From: Lusitaniella coriacea LEGE 07157
GTDB taxonomy: Bacteria; Cyanobacteriota; Cyanobacteriia; Cyanobacteriales; Spirulinaceae
Reading direction: 5' to 3'
Assembly: GCF_015207425.1 (NCBI RefSeq)
Contig: NZ_JADEWZ010000047.1
Span: 1 to 34,925, forward strand
DNA: 34,925 nt
The position numbers and the translations under genes are program-made. The notes under the pieces were generated by a model. That model did not search any database and was not told where the DNA came from. It saw only the letters and a program-made list of their open reading frames with translations. This document shows positions 1 to 6,690 of the stretch, in pieces; positions within the stretch are counted from its first letter, which is position 1; every line of letters begins with the position of its first letter.

Positions 1-705
1 CCCCGTCACCCCGTCACCCCATCAACCCCGCGCGACAAATATTTGGCTTTTTCATATAAGCTTCTCTCCCCCCTACGCAGTTCTTTAATTACCGGATTGG
101 GATTGTGCCTATTGCTCCGCGCCAACAATTGGCAGACAATGGCAATAGCAGGATGCCTCGCGATCGCGAGTAAATTTCTTTTTCGCCACAAAAGCAAACA
201 CTTCTTCAACCCCGCCAACTTTGGCATCATCGCCGCACTCCTCCTCACCCAAGACGCTTGGGTATCCCCCGGACAGTGGGGAACCGATTGGTGGTATCTG
301 CTTCTCTTCGCTGGAACCGGAGGAATGGTGCTGCAAAAAGTCGGACGTTGGGATACCTCTGCTGCCTTTTTTGGCGCTTACGCAGGCTTAGAAGCCCTTC
401 GCAGCCTATGGTTAGGTCAAGGGTGGGATGTCTACTTCCACCACTTCACCAGTGGGAGTTTACTCCTTTTTGCCCTCTTCATGCTCACCGACCCCCGTTC
501 CATCCCCAACGCGCGTGCTAGCCGCCTTATTTGGGCGTTTGGCATTGCTTGGCTAACCTTTATCCTCCAACATCAGTTCTACCTCTCTACAGCCATTTTC
601 TGGGCGCTCTTTGTCCTTTCTCCCCTCACCATTGTGCTTGATTCTATTTGGTCGGCACCTCGATTCACTTGGCAAGGAAAATCTCTCAAAACCATCGCGC
701 CGTAA
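1..705 (+). CDS. RnfD/NqrB-like integral membrane protein (5' end uncertain)
   Basis: This is a hydrophobic protein with about six membrane segments, resembling the RnfD/NqrB family of electron-transport subunits. Family-like signatures are the stretch RSSLITGLGLCLLLR, then KHFFNPANFGI, the WVSPGQWG loop, and a late SGSLLLFALFMLTDP segment that matches the family's conserved TDP region. I do not see a clear flavinylation motif of the S/T-GAT type. The frame is open to the left edge. The only start codon I can support inside the window is TTG at 43, which gives 220 residues, but related proteins usually have roughly 70 more N-terminal residues, so the gene may begin outside. The first codons lie in a CACCCCGTCACC simple repeat of the kind otherwise found in spacers. 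The next gene is a DUF2330 secreted protein 33 bases downstream, probably in one transcript. The family call is fairly sure; redox activity is inferred. Confidence 0.75.
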   Translation, partial: PRHPVTPSTPRDKYLAFSYKLLSPLRSSLITGLGLCLLLRANNWQTMAIAGCLAIASKFLFRHKSKHFFNPANFGIIAALLLTQDAWVSPGQWGTDWWYLLLFAGTGGMVLQKVGRWDTSAAFFGAYAGLEALRSLWLGQGWDVYFHHFTSGSLLLFALFMLTDPRSIPNARASRLIWAFGIAWLTFILQHQFYLSTAIFWALFVLSPLTIVLDSIWSAPRFTWQGKSLKTIAP

Positions 706-738
706 AGTCAAAAAACTTACCAATTTCCAATAAAAATC

Positions 739-2058
739 ATGAGATTATTTCAAAAGGCGATCGCGTGCGCGATCGCGCTAATTTTCCTTCTCATCTCTAC
801 CCCTCCGGCATTAGCCTTCTGTGGCTTCTACGTGGCAAAAGCCGATACAACCTTGTATAACCAAGCTTCCCAAGTGATTATTGCGCGGGATGGAGAGCGA
901 ACCATCCTGACAATGGCAAACGATTACAAAGGAGATGTCAAAGATTTTGCCCTCGTGGTTCCCGTTCCCGTGTTATTACAAGAAGACCAAGTTAACGTCG
1001 GCGAACCAGGAATCCTCGAACGCCTCGACAACTTCAGCGCGCCGAGATTGGTTGAATACTTCGATTCCAATCCCTGTGGATTTCTACCTCCAAGACCTTT
1101 ACAGGCTCCAGCACCAACTAACGGTGCTAGTCGTAGCGCCGGAGGCAATGCTGTATTTGAAGACGCACTAGGCGTAACAGTCGAAGCCAAATTCAGCGTC
1201 GGAGAATACGATATCCTCATCCTCTCAGCCAAAGAATCCAACGGACTCGAAACCTGGCTCAACCAAAACGGCTACAAAATGCCTCCCGGTGCACGCCAAC
1301 TTCTGCAACCTTACATTCGCGACAACATGAAATTCTTTGTCGCCAAAGTCAACCTTGAAGAATTTGAACAAAGCGAATTTCAATCTCTGCGTCCGTTGAT
1401 GATTGCCTACGAATCCTCTCGATTTATGCTTCCCATTCGTTTGGGAACGGCGAATGCTCAAAGCGACCAAGATTTAATCGTTTATCTCCTTTCTCCTGAT
1501 GGTCAAATCGAACTCACCAACTACCGCACTGTAAAAGTGCCTTCTAATGTAGAAATTCCCGAATTCGTTCAGAAAGAATTTGCCGAGTTCTACAAAGCGA
1601 TGTTCGACACTTCTCACCAGAAAGAGAATAAAAGAGTCGCATTCCTCGAATACGCTTGGGATATGTCTACGTGCGATCCTTGTTCGGCAGAACCCTTAAA
1701 TCGAGAGGAATTGAAAAAAGCGGGAGTCTTTTGGTTGAGTCCAGGACAGCGCAACAACAACGTTTTTATCACTCGCCTGCACGTGCGCTACAGTCGCAAC
1801 ACCTTCCCAGAAGATTTACGCTTCCAGGAAACGGGAAATCGAGAGAACTTCCAAGGACGCTACGTGATTCGTCACCCCTACAAGGGAGAGATGGATTGTC
1901 CTGCGGGAGTGGAATATAAAAGGTCATTGCAGCAGCGTTTGGAACGAGAAGCGGTGACGCTGGCGAGGTTAACAAAGTGGGATATTAACGACATTCGTCG
2001 CAAGATCGAACTGCCGAAGATTGAGTCTCGTCCCTGGTGGCGCAATATTTGGGATTAA
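739..2058 (+). CDS. Secreted DUF2330 protein, copy 1
   Basis: This 439-residue protein has an N-terminal signal peptide of about 26 residues ending ALA, followed directly by FCGFYVAKAD, which starts the DUF2330 domain. The domain continues through the ARDGERTILTM and FALVVPVPV segments. DUF2330 has no established function. The mature protein has five cysteines, near residues 28, 113, 312, 315 and 387. The pair at 312/315 forms a CDPC (CxxC) motif in WDMSTCDPCSA, and all five are kept in copy 2. No C-terminal membrane anchor is visible, so the product is probably exported to the periplasm or beyond. It follows the RnfD-like gene closely. Compared with copy 2 it is very similar throughout, except for a divergent patch after SNPC (about residues 114-143). 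An AT-rich hairpin follows the stop codon. Confidence 0.88.
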   Translation: MRLFQKAIACAIALIFLLISTPPALAFCGFYVAKADTTLYNQASQVIIARDGERTILTMANDYKGDVKDFALVVPVPVLLQEDQVNVGEPGILERLDNFSAPRLVEYFDSNPCGFLPPRPLQAPAPTNGASRSAGGNAVFEDALGVTVEAKFSVGEYDILILSAKESNGLETWLNQNGYKMPPGARQLLQPYIRDNMKFFVAKVNLEEFEQSEFQSLRPLMIAYESSRFMLPIRLGTANAQSDQDLIVYLLSPDGQIELTNYRTVKVPSNVEIPEFVQKEFAEFYKAMFDTSHQKENKRVAFLEYAWDMSTCDPCSAEPLNREELKKAGVFWLSPGQRNNNVFITRLHVRYSRNTFPEDLRFQETGNRENFQGRYVIRHPYKGEMDCPAGVEYKRSLQQRLEREAVTLARLTKWDINDIRRKIELPKIESRPWWRNIWD

Positions 2059-2078
2059 CTAAAAAATTAATTAGTTAA
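2055..2078 (+). terminator. AT-rich hairpin after DUF2330 copy 1; left member of an inverted repeat
   Basis: TTAACTAA pairs with TTAGTTAA around an 8-base AT-rich loop and overlaps the end of DUF2330 copy 1. It could be a weak terminator, although no long T-run follows. Bases 2057-2076 recur exactly, in inverted orientation, at 2560-2579, so it may equally be the end of a small inserted cassette. Confidence 0.4.
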
Positions 2079-2108
2079 TCGATCGATTCTTTACTCAACT
2101 AACAAGGA

Positions 2109-2436
2109 ATGATTAAAAACGCCGAAAATTGTCAAGGGAGAATATATCACGCATTTTGCCGAGTTTCGGATGCAACCCGAACATCAACCGCAAATGATAG
2201 CCTTAGCACGAGAAAACGTTGGCAAAGCAATACAGCTAGATGGATTGATTTCAGCCCATTTCCATCGCAGCTTGGATGGAACGAGGGTCATCAATTACGG
2301 ACAATGGCGCGATCGTTTCGCGATCGAACAACTCAAACAACAGCTGGGATTCGGCAAAGAATCTCCTTACTGGGAAGGCATAGCAGAAAACGAACACCAT
2401 CTCTATGAAGTGGTATTAACCGAGCCAGAAGATTAG
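2109..2436 (+). pseudogene. ABM-domain (antibiotic biosynthesis monooxygenase-like) protein, frameshifted
   Basis: The reading frame from 2113 to 2436 encodes a small ABM-fold protein, recognisable by HFAEFRMQPEHQPQM, then DGLISAHFHRSLDGTRV and INYGQWRDR. ABM proteins are ferredoxin-fold dimers of about 100 residues; members include monooxygenases and haem-degrading enzymes, and no specific substrate can be assigned here. The natural start ATG at 2109 is in a different frame. Removing one A from the A5 run at 2115-2119 joins it to the domain and gives a product of about 108 residues beginning MIKTPKIVKGEYITHFAEF. As sequenced, the longest product in the correct frame from an ATG starts at 2170 (88 residues) and lacks the first beta strand. 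It lies between two DUF2330 copies and is bracketed by the 20-bp inverted repeat. It is either a genuine pseudogene or a homopolymer base-calling error. Confidence 0.72.
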
Positions 2437-2559
2437 GGAAACATCCAGAACATGACAGATAATATTGCGGTGTTCCTAATAACTAGGTAAGGGGAAACTT
2501 TTCTCACAAGATTTGGTTGCCAAAGGGGGAAAAGTGTCCTTGAGTAGCGCAATACCTGA

Positions 2560-2582
2560 AACTAATTAATTTTTTAGTTAGT
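2560..2582 (+). repeat. Right member of 20-bp inverted repeat flanking the ABM gene
   Basis: Bases 2560-2579 (AACTAATTAATTTTTTAGTT) are the exact reverse complement of 2057-2076. The two copies enclose about 480 bases holding the ABM gene and its flanks. This copy sits about 25 bases upstream of the DUF2330 copy 2 start. It may be a terminator hairpin of the same sequence family or the end of an inserted segment. Confidence 0.6.
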
Positions 2583-2606
2583 AAAGTTGTTCTTCCTAAA
2601 CCAACC

Positions 2607-3929
2607 ATGAAATTCTTCCGCATCTGCCTCTCAATTTTAATAACTGGCGTAGCAATTCTTTTCTGCGCGCGACCCGCATTAGCCTTTTGTGGCTTTTATG
2701 TGGCAAAAGCCGATACAACCCTATACAACCAAGCTTCTCAAGTCATTATTGCGCGGGATGGAGAGCGAACCATTCTCACGATGGGGAACGATTATAAGGG
2801 GGACGTGAAAGATTTTGCTCTCGTTGTTCCCGTTCCCGTTGTACTTACCGAAGACCAAGTGCGCGTTGGCGAATCCTCAATTCTCAAGCGCCTCGATGAC
2901 TTTAGCGCGCCGAGATTAGTTGAATATTTTGACTCCAATCCTTGCGTGCAAGAGAATCGAAATCAATTCTCGGCAGTCACAAAATTATCTGGAGAACTTA
3001 TCCTCACAGGAAGGGATCGACTAAACACTCGTCTGGGAGTCACCATCGAAGAGCAATTCACCGTCGGGGAATACGACATACTCATCCTCTCAGCTAAAGA
3101 ATCCAACGGACTCGAAACCTGGCTCAACCAAAACGGTTACAACCTTCCTCCCGGTGCAAGCCATCTGCTGCGTCCTTACATTCGCGATGGGATGAAATTC
3201 TTTGTTGCCAAAGTCAACCTCGAAGAATTCGAGCAAAGTGAATTCCAATCTCTGCGTCCCTTGATGATGGCGTTTGAATCCCCGAAATTCATGCTTCCTA
3301 TTCGCTTGGGAATGTTGAATGCTCAAGGCGACCAAGATTTATTGATTTATCACCTCTCTCCCCAAGGCGAGGTGGAACTGACGAATTACCGCACCGTTAA
3401 AATTCCCTCCAATGAAGAGATTCCCGAATTTGTGAAAGGGGAGTTCGCCGACTTCTACAAAGCGATGTTCCAAACCGCCTACGAACGGAAACGCAAGCAA
3501 GCAGCTTTTCTTGAATACGCTTGGGATATGTCTACGTGCGATCCTTGTTCTGCACCCACTCTTTCCCGCAATGAGTTACAAAAAGCTGGGGTTTTTTGGC
3601 TGTCGGATAGGACTCGCGAACGCCGCGTTTTCATCACTCGCCTCCACGTTCGCTATAACCGCCACCAATTCCCCGAAGATTTGCAGTTTCAAACCACTTC
3701 CAATCGCGAACAGTTCCAAGGACGCTACGTCATTCGCCATCCCTATCGAGGGGAGATAGAGTGCGACGCAGCGCAGGAATATAGAGAAACCCTACAAAAG
3801 CGTCAGGAAAAAGAGGTGCAAACCCTCGCTCAATTGACAGGTTGGGATGCAGGAGAAATTCGCCGAAAAGTAGATTTGAGAAACAAACCAATGGATTGGT
3901 GGGATGAGGTTTGGCAACAAAATCCGTAG
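2607..3929 (+). CDS. Secreted DUF2330 protein, copy 2
   Basis: This 440-residue paralog of copy 1 has a signal peptide ending ALA before FCGFYVAKAD. It is closely similar over nearly the whole length: ARDGERTILTM, FALVVPVPV, SAKESNGLETWLNQNGY and WDMSTCDPCSA are all retained. The five mature cysteines, including the CDPC pair, are conserved. The main difference is a patch of about 30 residues after SNPC that does not align with copy 1 before LGVTIEEQFTVGEYDILIL resumes. No function is established for DUF2330. The tandem position and the preserved signal peptide and cysteines suggest a recent duplication with both copies under selection, which is an inference. A third, truncated copy follows. 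Confidence 0.88.
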   Translation: MKFFRICLSILITGVAILFCARPALAFCGFYVAKADTTLYNQASQVIIARDGERTILTMGNDYKGDVKDFALVVPVPVVLTEDQVRVGESSILKRLDDFSAPRLVEYFDSNPCVQENRNQFSAVTKLSGELILTGRDRLNTRLGVTIEEQFTVGEYDILILSAKESNGLETWLNQNGYNLPPGASHLLRPYIRDGMKFFVAKVNLEEFEQSEFQSLRPLMMAFESPKFMLPIRLGMLNAQGDQDLLIYHLSPQGEVELTNYRTVKIPSNEEIPEFVKGEFADFYKAMFQTAYERKRKQAAFLEYAWDMSTCDPCSAPTLSRNELQKAGVFWLSDRTRERRVFITRLHVRYNRHQFPEDLQFQTTSNREQFQGRYVIRHPYRGEIECDAAQEYRETLQKRQEKEVQTLAQLTGWDAGEIRRKVDLRNKPMDWWDEVWQQNP

Positions 3930-3979
3930 GGGTGCAATGCTTAACGCTTACATAAAAAGATCAAAGAGGTCTGTTGACA

Positions 3980-4106
3980 ATGAAAGTGGTTCGAGTTTTG
4001 ATGAGTGTGTTGTTAGTGTTGGGCGCGATCGCGTGCTTTTCCCCTCCCGCATTAGCTTTCTGTGGCTTCTACGTGGCAAAAGCCGATACAACCCTGTATA
4101 ACCAAG
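3980..4106 (+). pseudogene. Truncated third DUF2330 copy (signal peptide and first domain residues only)
   Basis: From ATG 3980 the sequence encodes another signal peptide ending ALA and then FCGFYVAKADTTLYNQA, the same start as copies 1 and 2, with almost identical DNA. Similarity stops abruptly at about 4106. The frame then runs through unrelated sequence to a stop at 4288, overlapping the convergent MBL-fold gene. If translated it would be an exported fragment of about 100 residues with a meaningless tail. It looks like the 5' remnant of a third tandem copy whose remainder was deleted. Confidence 0.75.
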
Positions 4107-4169
4107 CTCTCACAAAGCGATTAGATTTGGAACGAGTTTCTGACGCTTCGCACGATAAATGCTTGAGAC

Positions 4170-5069
4170 TTAAAGAGAGAGAATCATCCCCTCTCTCGCT
4201 AGTATGGCATTGGAAAAAACAGACTGAATTTTTTCTTCAACTTTATCGAGAAAGTCATCGCTGTGTTCTGGGTTATGAAGAGAAATAACAACTTGTTTGA
4301 CTTCAGCTTCCTTCGCAGTCTCAATACTAATTTGCCAAGGAGTATTTTCCCAATCAATCGCTAGGGGATTTTTGCCGTTGGATGTGACGTTAGGAGCATC
4401 TAAAATCACTACGTCTGCGTGATGAGCGAGGTTCAGTAAGTTCTCGTTGAGATGATCGGGAAAATATTTAGTCCCCGTGGCATAGACGACTGATTTCCCT
4501 TGACAGGTGATGCGATAGCCAATGGAACGATGAGAGTAATTGAGAAAGCTGGTTTCAATAATGACATTCCCTAGACACTCTTTTTCCTCGATAGAGAGGT
4601 CATGAAACTCCATTTTGGACTGCATCACTTGGATGGGAACGGGAAAATTAGGTCCCAACATTTGTCCGCTAAGGCGTTCTTTGAAGGTGGAACCGTTTGA
4701 TGCAGTTGCGCCGTAAATATGAATGTGGTTAATGGGAATGAATGCCGGGACAAAGAAAGGAAATCCTTGAATTCGATCCCAATGACAGTGAGTAAAAAAC
4801 AGATGAGCTTCGATAGGCATTCTGGAAAGCAAGCTATTTCCTAGCTGACGCAATCCGGTTCCACCGTCGAAGATCAAACATTGATCTGCAACTCGCATTT
4901 CAACGCAAGAGGTATTACCGCCATAACGAACTGTCTCTTTGCCGGGGGTTGCAATCTGACCTCTAACTCCCCAAAATTGAACTTCAAAGTTCACAGCAAG
5001 GTCGTCCTTGTGTGCAGGGGTTGGTTGCACCTTTGATTGTAGTGCTGCTGGTTTAGAATCTGGTGGCAT
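4170..5069 (-). CDS. MBL-fold metallo-hydrolase-like protein with altered metal ligands
   Basis: This 299-residue protein has a metallo-beta-lactamase fold. The features are FWGVRGQIATPG near residue 32, the YGGNTSCVE and FDGGTGLR strands, the metal motif THCHWDR at 93-99, NYSH at 177-180, YATGT at 196-200 and SLHNPEH at 263-269. The usual HxHxDH motif is H94-C-H96-W-D98 with Arg99 where the final His is expected. The aspartate that normally bridges the two metals (ATDTE in relatives) is Gly199. H180 and H265 remain. The protein could bind one metal, use other ligands, or be a non-catalytic relative. It stands alone on the minus strand, and its 3' end runs into the broken DUF2330 copy. The fold is sure; activity and substrate are unknown. 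Confidence 0.85.
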   Translation of the reverse strand: MPPDSKPAALQSKVQPTPAHKDDLAVNFEVQFWGVRGQIATPGKETVRYGGNTSCVEMRVADQCLIFDGGTGLRQLGNSLLSRMPIEAHLFFTHCHWDRIQGFPFFVPAFIPINHIHIYGATASNGSTFKERLSGQMLGPNFPVPIQVMQSKMEFHDLSIEEKECLGNVIIETSFLNYSHRSIGYRITCQGKSVVYATGTKYFPDHLNENLLNLAHHADVVILDAPNVTSNGKNPLAIDWENTPWQISIETAKEAEVKQVVISLHNPEHSDDFLDKVEEKIQSVFSNAILAREGMILSL

Positions 5070-5391
5070 ATTTCGCTCAAGTCCGCCCGTGATTGCAGCT
5101 ATCTAGATTTACTGGCATTAGCTGGTGCTATTTTGGGACAAATGAGTGGCAGAGAGTGAGTTACAGGTTGAGGGTGACAAGTCGTTCATTCTGAAGGATG
5201 TTGCGAACAAAGGCTTCAGTTGTCAGGGCTAATCGGCAGCCTCCAGACATCCCCTATCTTAAAATTGACTCGCACCCTCGATTAGATTTAGGCTAGCATT
5301 CTAGCCCAGTTTCGTTTATATTATCTTGATTTCACAAAATGCTTTGTGAGCTGGGTCACAGATGGTAAAAAATGGCGACCTAAAGATTTTT
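5070..5391. other. Spacer between ppa and the MBL-fold gene
   Basis: These roughly 320 bases hold no convincing ORF, RNA gene or terminator. The stretch must contain the promoter of the MBL-fold gene, but I see no clear -35/-10 pair. Confidence 0.5.
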
Positions 5392-5904
5392 CTACGAGTT
5401 CCCCGCTTTAATGCATTCCTCGATGAGTAAGGTGACATCGTTCCCCTGTTTCCATCCCAAAATTTCTGTTACTTTTTTTTCTAGATTTTTGTAACTGCGG
5501 AAAAATTCGGCGATTTCATCTAAGCGATGAGGTGCGATGTTTTCCAGGGAGTTGATGTGGGTATAACGAGGGTCTTTAGCGGGAACGCAAAGGAGTTTTT
5601 CGTCACGATCGCCACCGTCAATCATTTCTAACATTCCGATGGGTCGCGCTGCAATGACGCAGCCGGGAAAGGTGGGTTGGTCGATTAAGACCATGCCATC
5701 TAGGGGATCTCCATCATCAGCAAGGGTGTTGGGGATAAATCCGTAGTCATAGGGATACTGAACGGATGAGTAAAGAACGCGATCTAGGGCGAAGGCGTTC
5801 ATATCCTTATCAAATTCGTATTTATTTTTACTGCCTGCTGGAATTTCAATTAAAACGTTTAGCAGACCGGGACCGGGTTTAGCAGGGATACGCGATAGAT
5901 CCAA
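5392..5904 (-). CDS. ppa: Inorganic pyrophosphatase (soluble, family I)
   Basis: This cytoplasmic enzyme hydrolyses pyrophosphate to two phosphates and so pulls biosynthetic reactions forward. The 170-residue length is usual for bacterial family I enzymes. The signature DDGDPLD occupies residues 63-69 and supplies metal-binding aspartates. [11 protein letters not shown] at 50-60 and [12 protein letters not shown] at 19-30 are also typical, and the KDPRY segment near residue 110 is present. The ATG start at 5904 gives the conserved short N-terminus ([10 protein letters not shown]). It appears to be a single-gene unit. Confidence 0.96.
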   Translation of the reverse strand: MDLSRIPAKPGPGLLNVLIEIPAGSKNKYEFDKDMNAFALDRVLYSSVQYPYDYGFIPNTLADDGDPLDGMVLIDQPTFPGCVIAARPIGMLEMIDGGDRDEKLLCVPAKDPRYTHINSLENIAPHRLDEIAEFFRSYKNLEKKVTEILGWKQGNDVTLLIEECIKAGNS

Positions 5905-6078
5905 GGAATTTACTCCGAAGCTATAAATAACTAGAGAAAAAGAGCCTGTGAGTTGATCGTTACTCGGCTCAGAAAAGCACGCGAGATTTTACTCTGTGCT
6001 TTAGCATTCTACACAGAAGATGGACACCTGAGAAGATGTCTAAGACCATTCAATTTTGATAATCAACTGCACTACTTA

Positions 6079-6108
6079 CTCCCAAACAAATCTGCGATTT
6101 GCTGGGAG
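6079..6108. other. Strong hairpin between ppa and the small membrane-protein gene
   Basis: CTCCCA plus AAATC pairs with GATTT plus TGGGAG around a 3-base loop, with one small interruption. It lies just past the stop of the minus-strand small gene at 6126. No T-run follows on either strand, so it is not a standard intrinsic terminator. It could still stop or protect the minus-strand transcript. Confidence 0.4.
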
Positions 6109-6125
6109 TGGTTCGTTGATATGGC

Positions 6126-6314
6126 TCAATTCCCTATCTGGCGAGAGGAGTAGGGAATGGGTGTTAAGGCTTCATTATTGCTGCCTAGTGAATAGTACGC
6201 GATCGCGAAAGTGGGAACGGTTAGGGTGAGAAGCGCGATCGCGGTTCCCACAATTCTTGCCCACCTATGACTCGGAGGTTCGGCGGAATTGGCAGAGGAT
6301 TCGCTAGATTCCAT
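6126..6314 (-). CDS. Small single-span membrane protein, unknown function
   Basis: This 62-residue protein has a polar Ser-rich N-terminus of about 17 residues, then [27 protein letters not shown], one hydrophobic segment, and a short polar tail. The arginines before the segment suggest the N-terminus stays in the cytoplasm. I do not recognise a family. It is separated from the upstream DUF362 gene by an intrinsic terminator, so it probably has its own promoter. Support is from the coherent membrane-protein composition and from the absence of any competing gene. Confidence 0.55.
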   Translation of the reverse strand: MESSESSANSAEPPSHRWARIVGTAIALLTLTVPTFAIAYYSLGSNNEALTPIPYSSRQIGN

Positions 6315-6464
6315 AAAAAACGGGTTTAAAATCTTTTATTTTGAGAAAACAAATTTTGGTTGTTATCGACAACCTTAAGGCTTCTCTATTGTAACGACTA
6401 ATTTTCTCAGAGTTGTTATTCGTGCAACGAATTTCAATAAAATTTTCTGAGGACGCGATCGCAT

Positions 6465-6490
6465 AAAAAACCGCCTCTAGCAAGGGCGGT
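6465..6490 (-). terminator. Intrinsic terminator, minus strand
   Basis: On the minus strand ACCGCC pairs with GGCGGT around a 9-base loop and is followed directly by six U residues (plus-strand A-run 6465-6470). It lies about 200 bases beyond the stop of the DUF362 gene, which is far for a simple gene end and suggests a long 3' UTR or a separate RNA. Confidence 0.8.
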
Positions 6491-6640
6491 CTGGATAAGC
6501 AATCGGAGGGTAACAGTAGTCTACGATAGACAGGCGCAGCAAGCTGTTACAAATTTTACATACGAGGAGAGTCTCTACTATTACATCTATCAATCAAGTA
6601 ATGACGGATACATCTTCTCGCCTCGTCCCTGCTAGGTTGC
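6465..6640 (-). ncRNA. Candidate structured RNA or long structured 3' UTR
   Basis: Between the DUF362 stop (6691) and the terminator there is no ORF but several nested complementary segments. GTAACAG (6510-6516) pairs with CTGTTAC (6544-6550) and encloses the perfect hairpin GTCTA-CGA-TAGAC (6519-6531). ATTAC (6580-6584) pairs with GTAAT (6598-6602). CCCTGCTAGG (6627-6636) is nearly complementary to the terminator's own loop and stem (6474-6486), so it could close the structure or compete with the terminator. I see no match to the signature sequences of tmRNA, SRP RNA or Yfr1. The 5' end is a guess. Confidence 0.35.
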
Positions 6641-6690
6641 AAGCTGACCTCTCCCCGTCTCCGTGTCGTCAATTTCAGCTTGATAGAATA

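Noticed and set aside
5953-6153. A 66-codon open frame between ppa and the small membrane-protein gene
   Set aside because: It crosses the strong hairpin at 6079-6108 and the 3' end of the minus-strand gene, and its composition is not protein-like.
6465-6640. 6S RNA, SRP RNA, tmRNA or Yfr1 identity for the structured region
   Set aside because: I do not see the conserved signatures of these RNAs, and the nested multi-stem pattern differs from the single long hairpin of 6S RNA.
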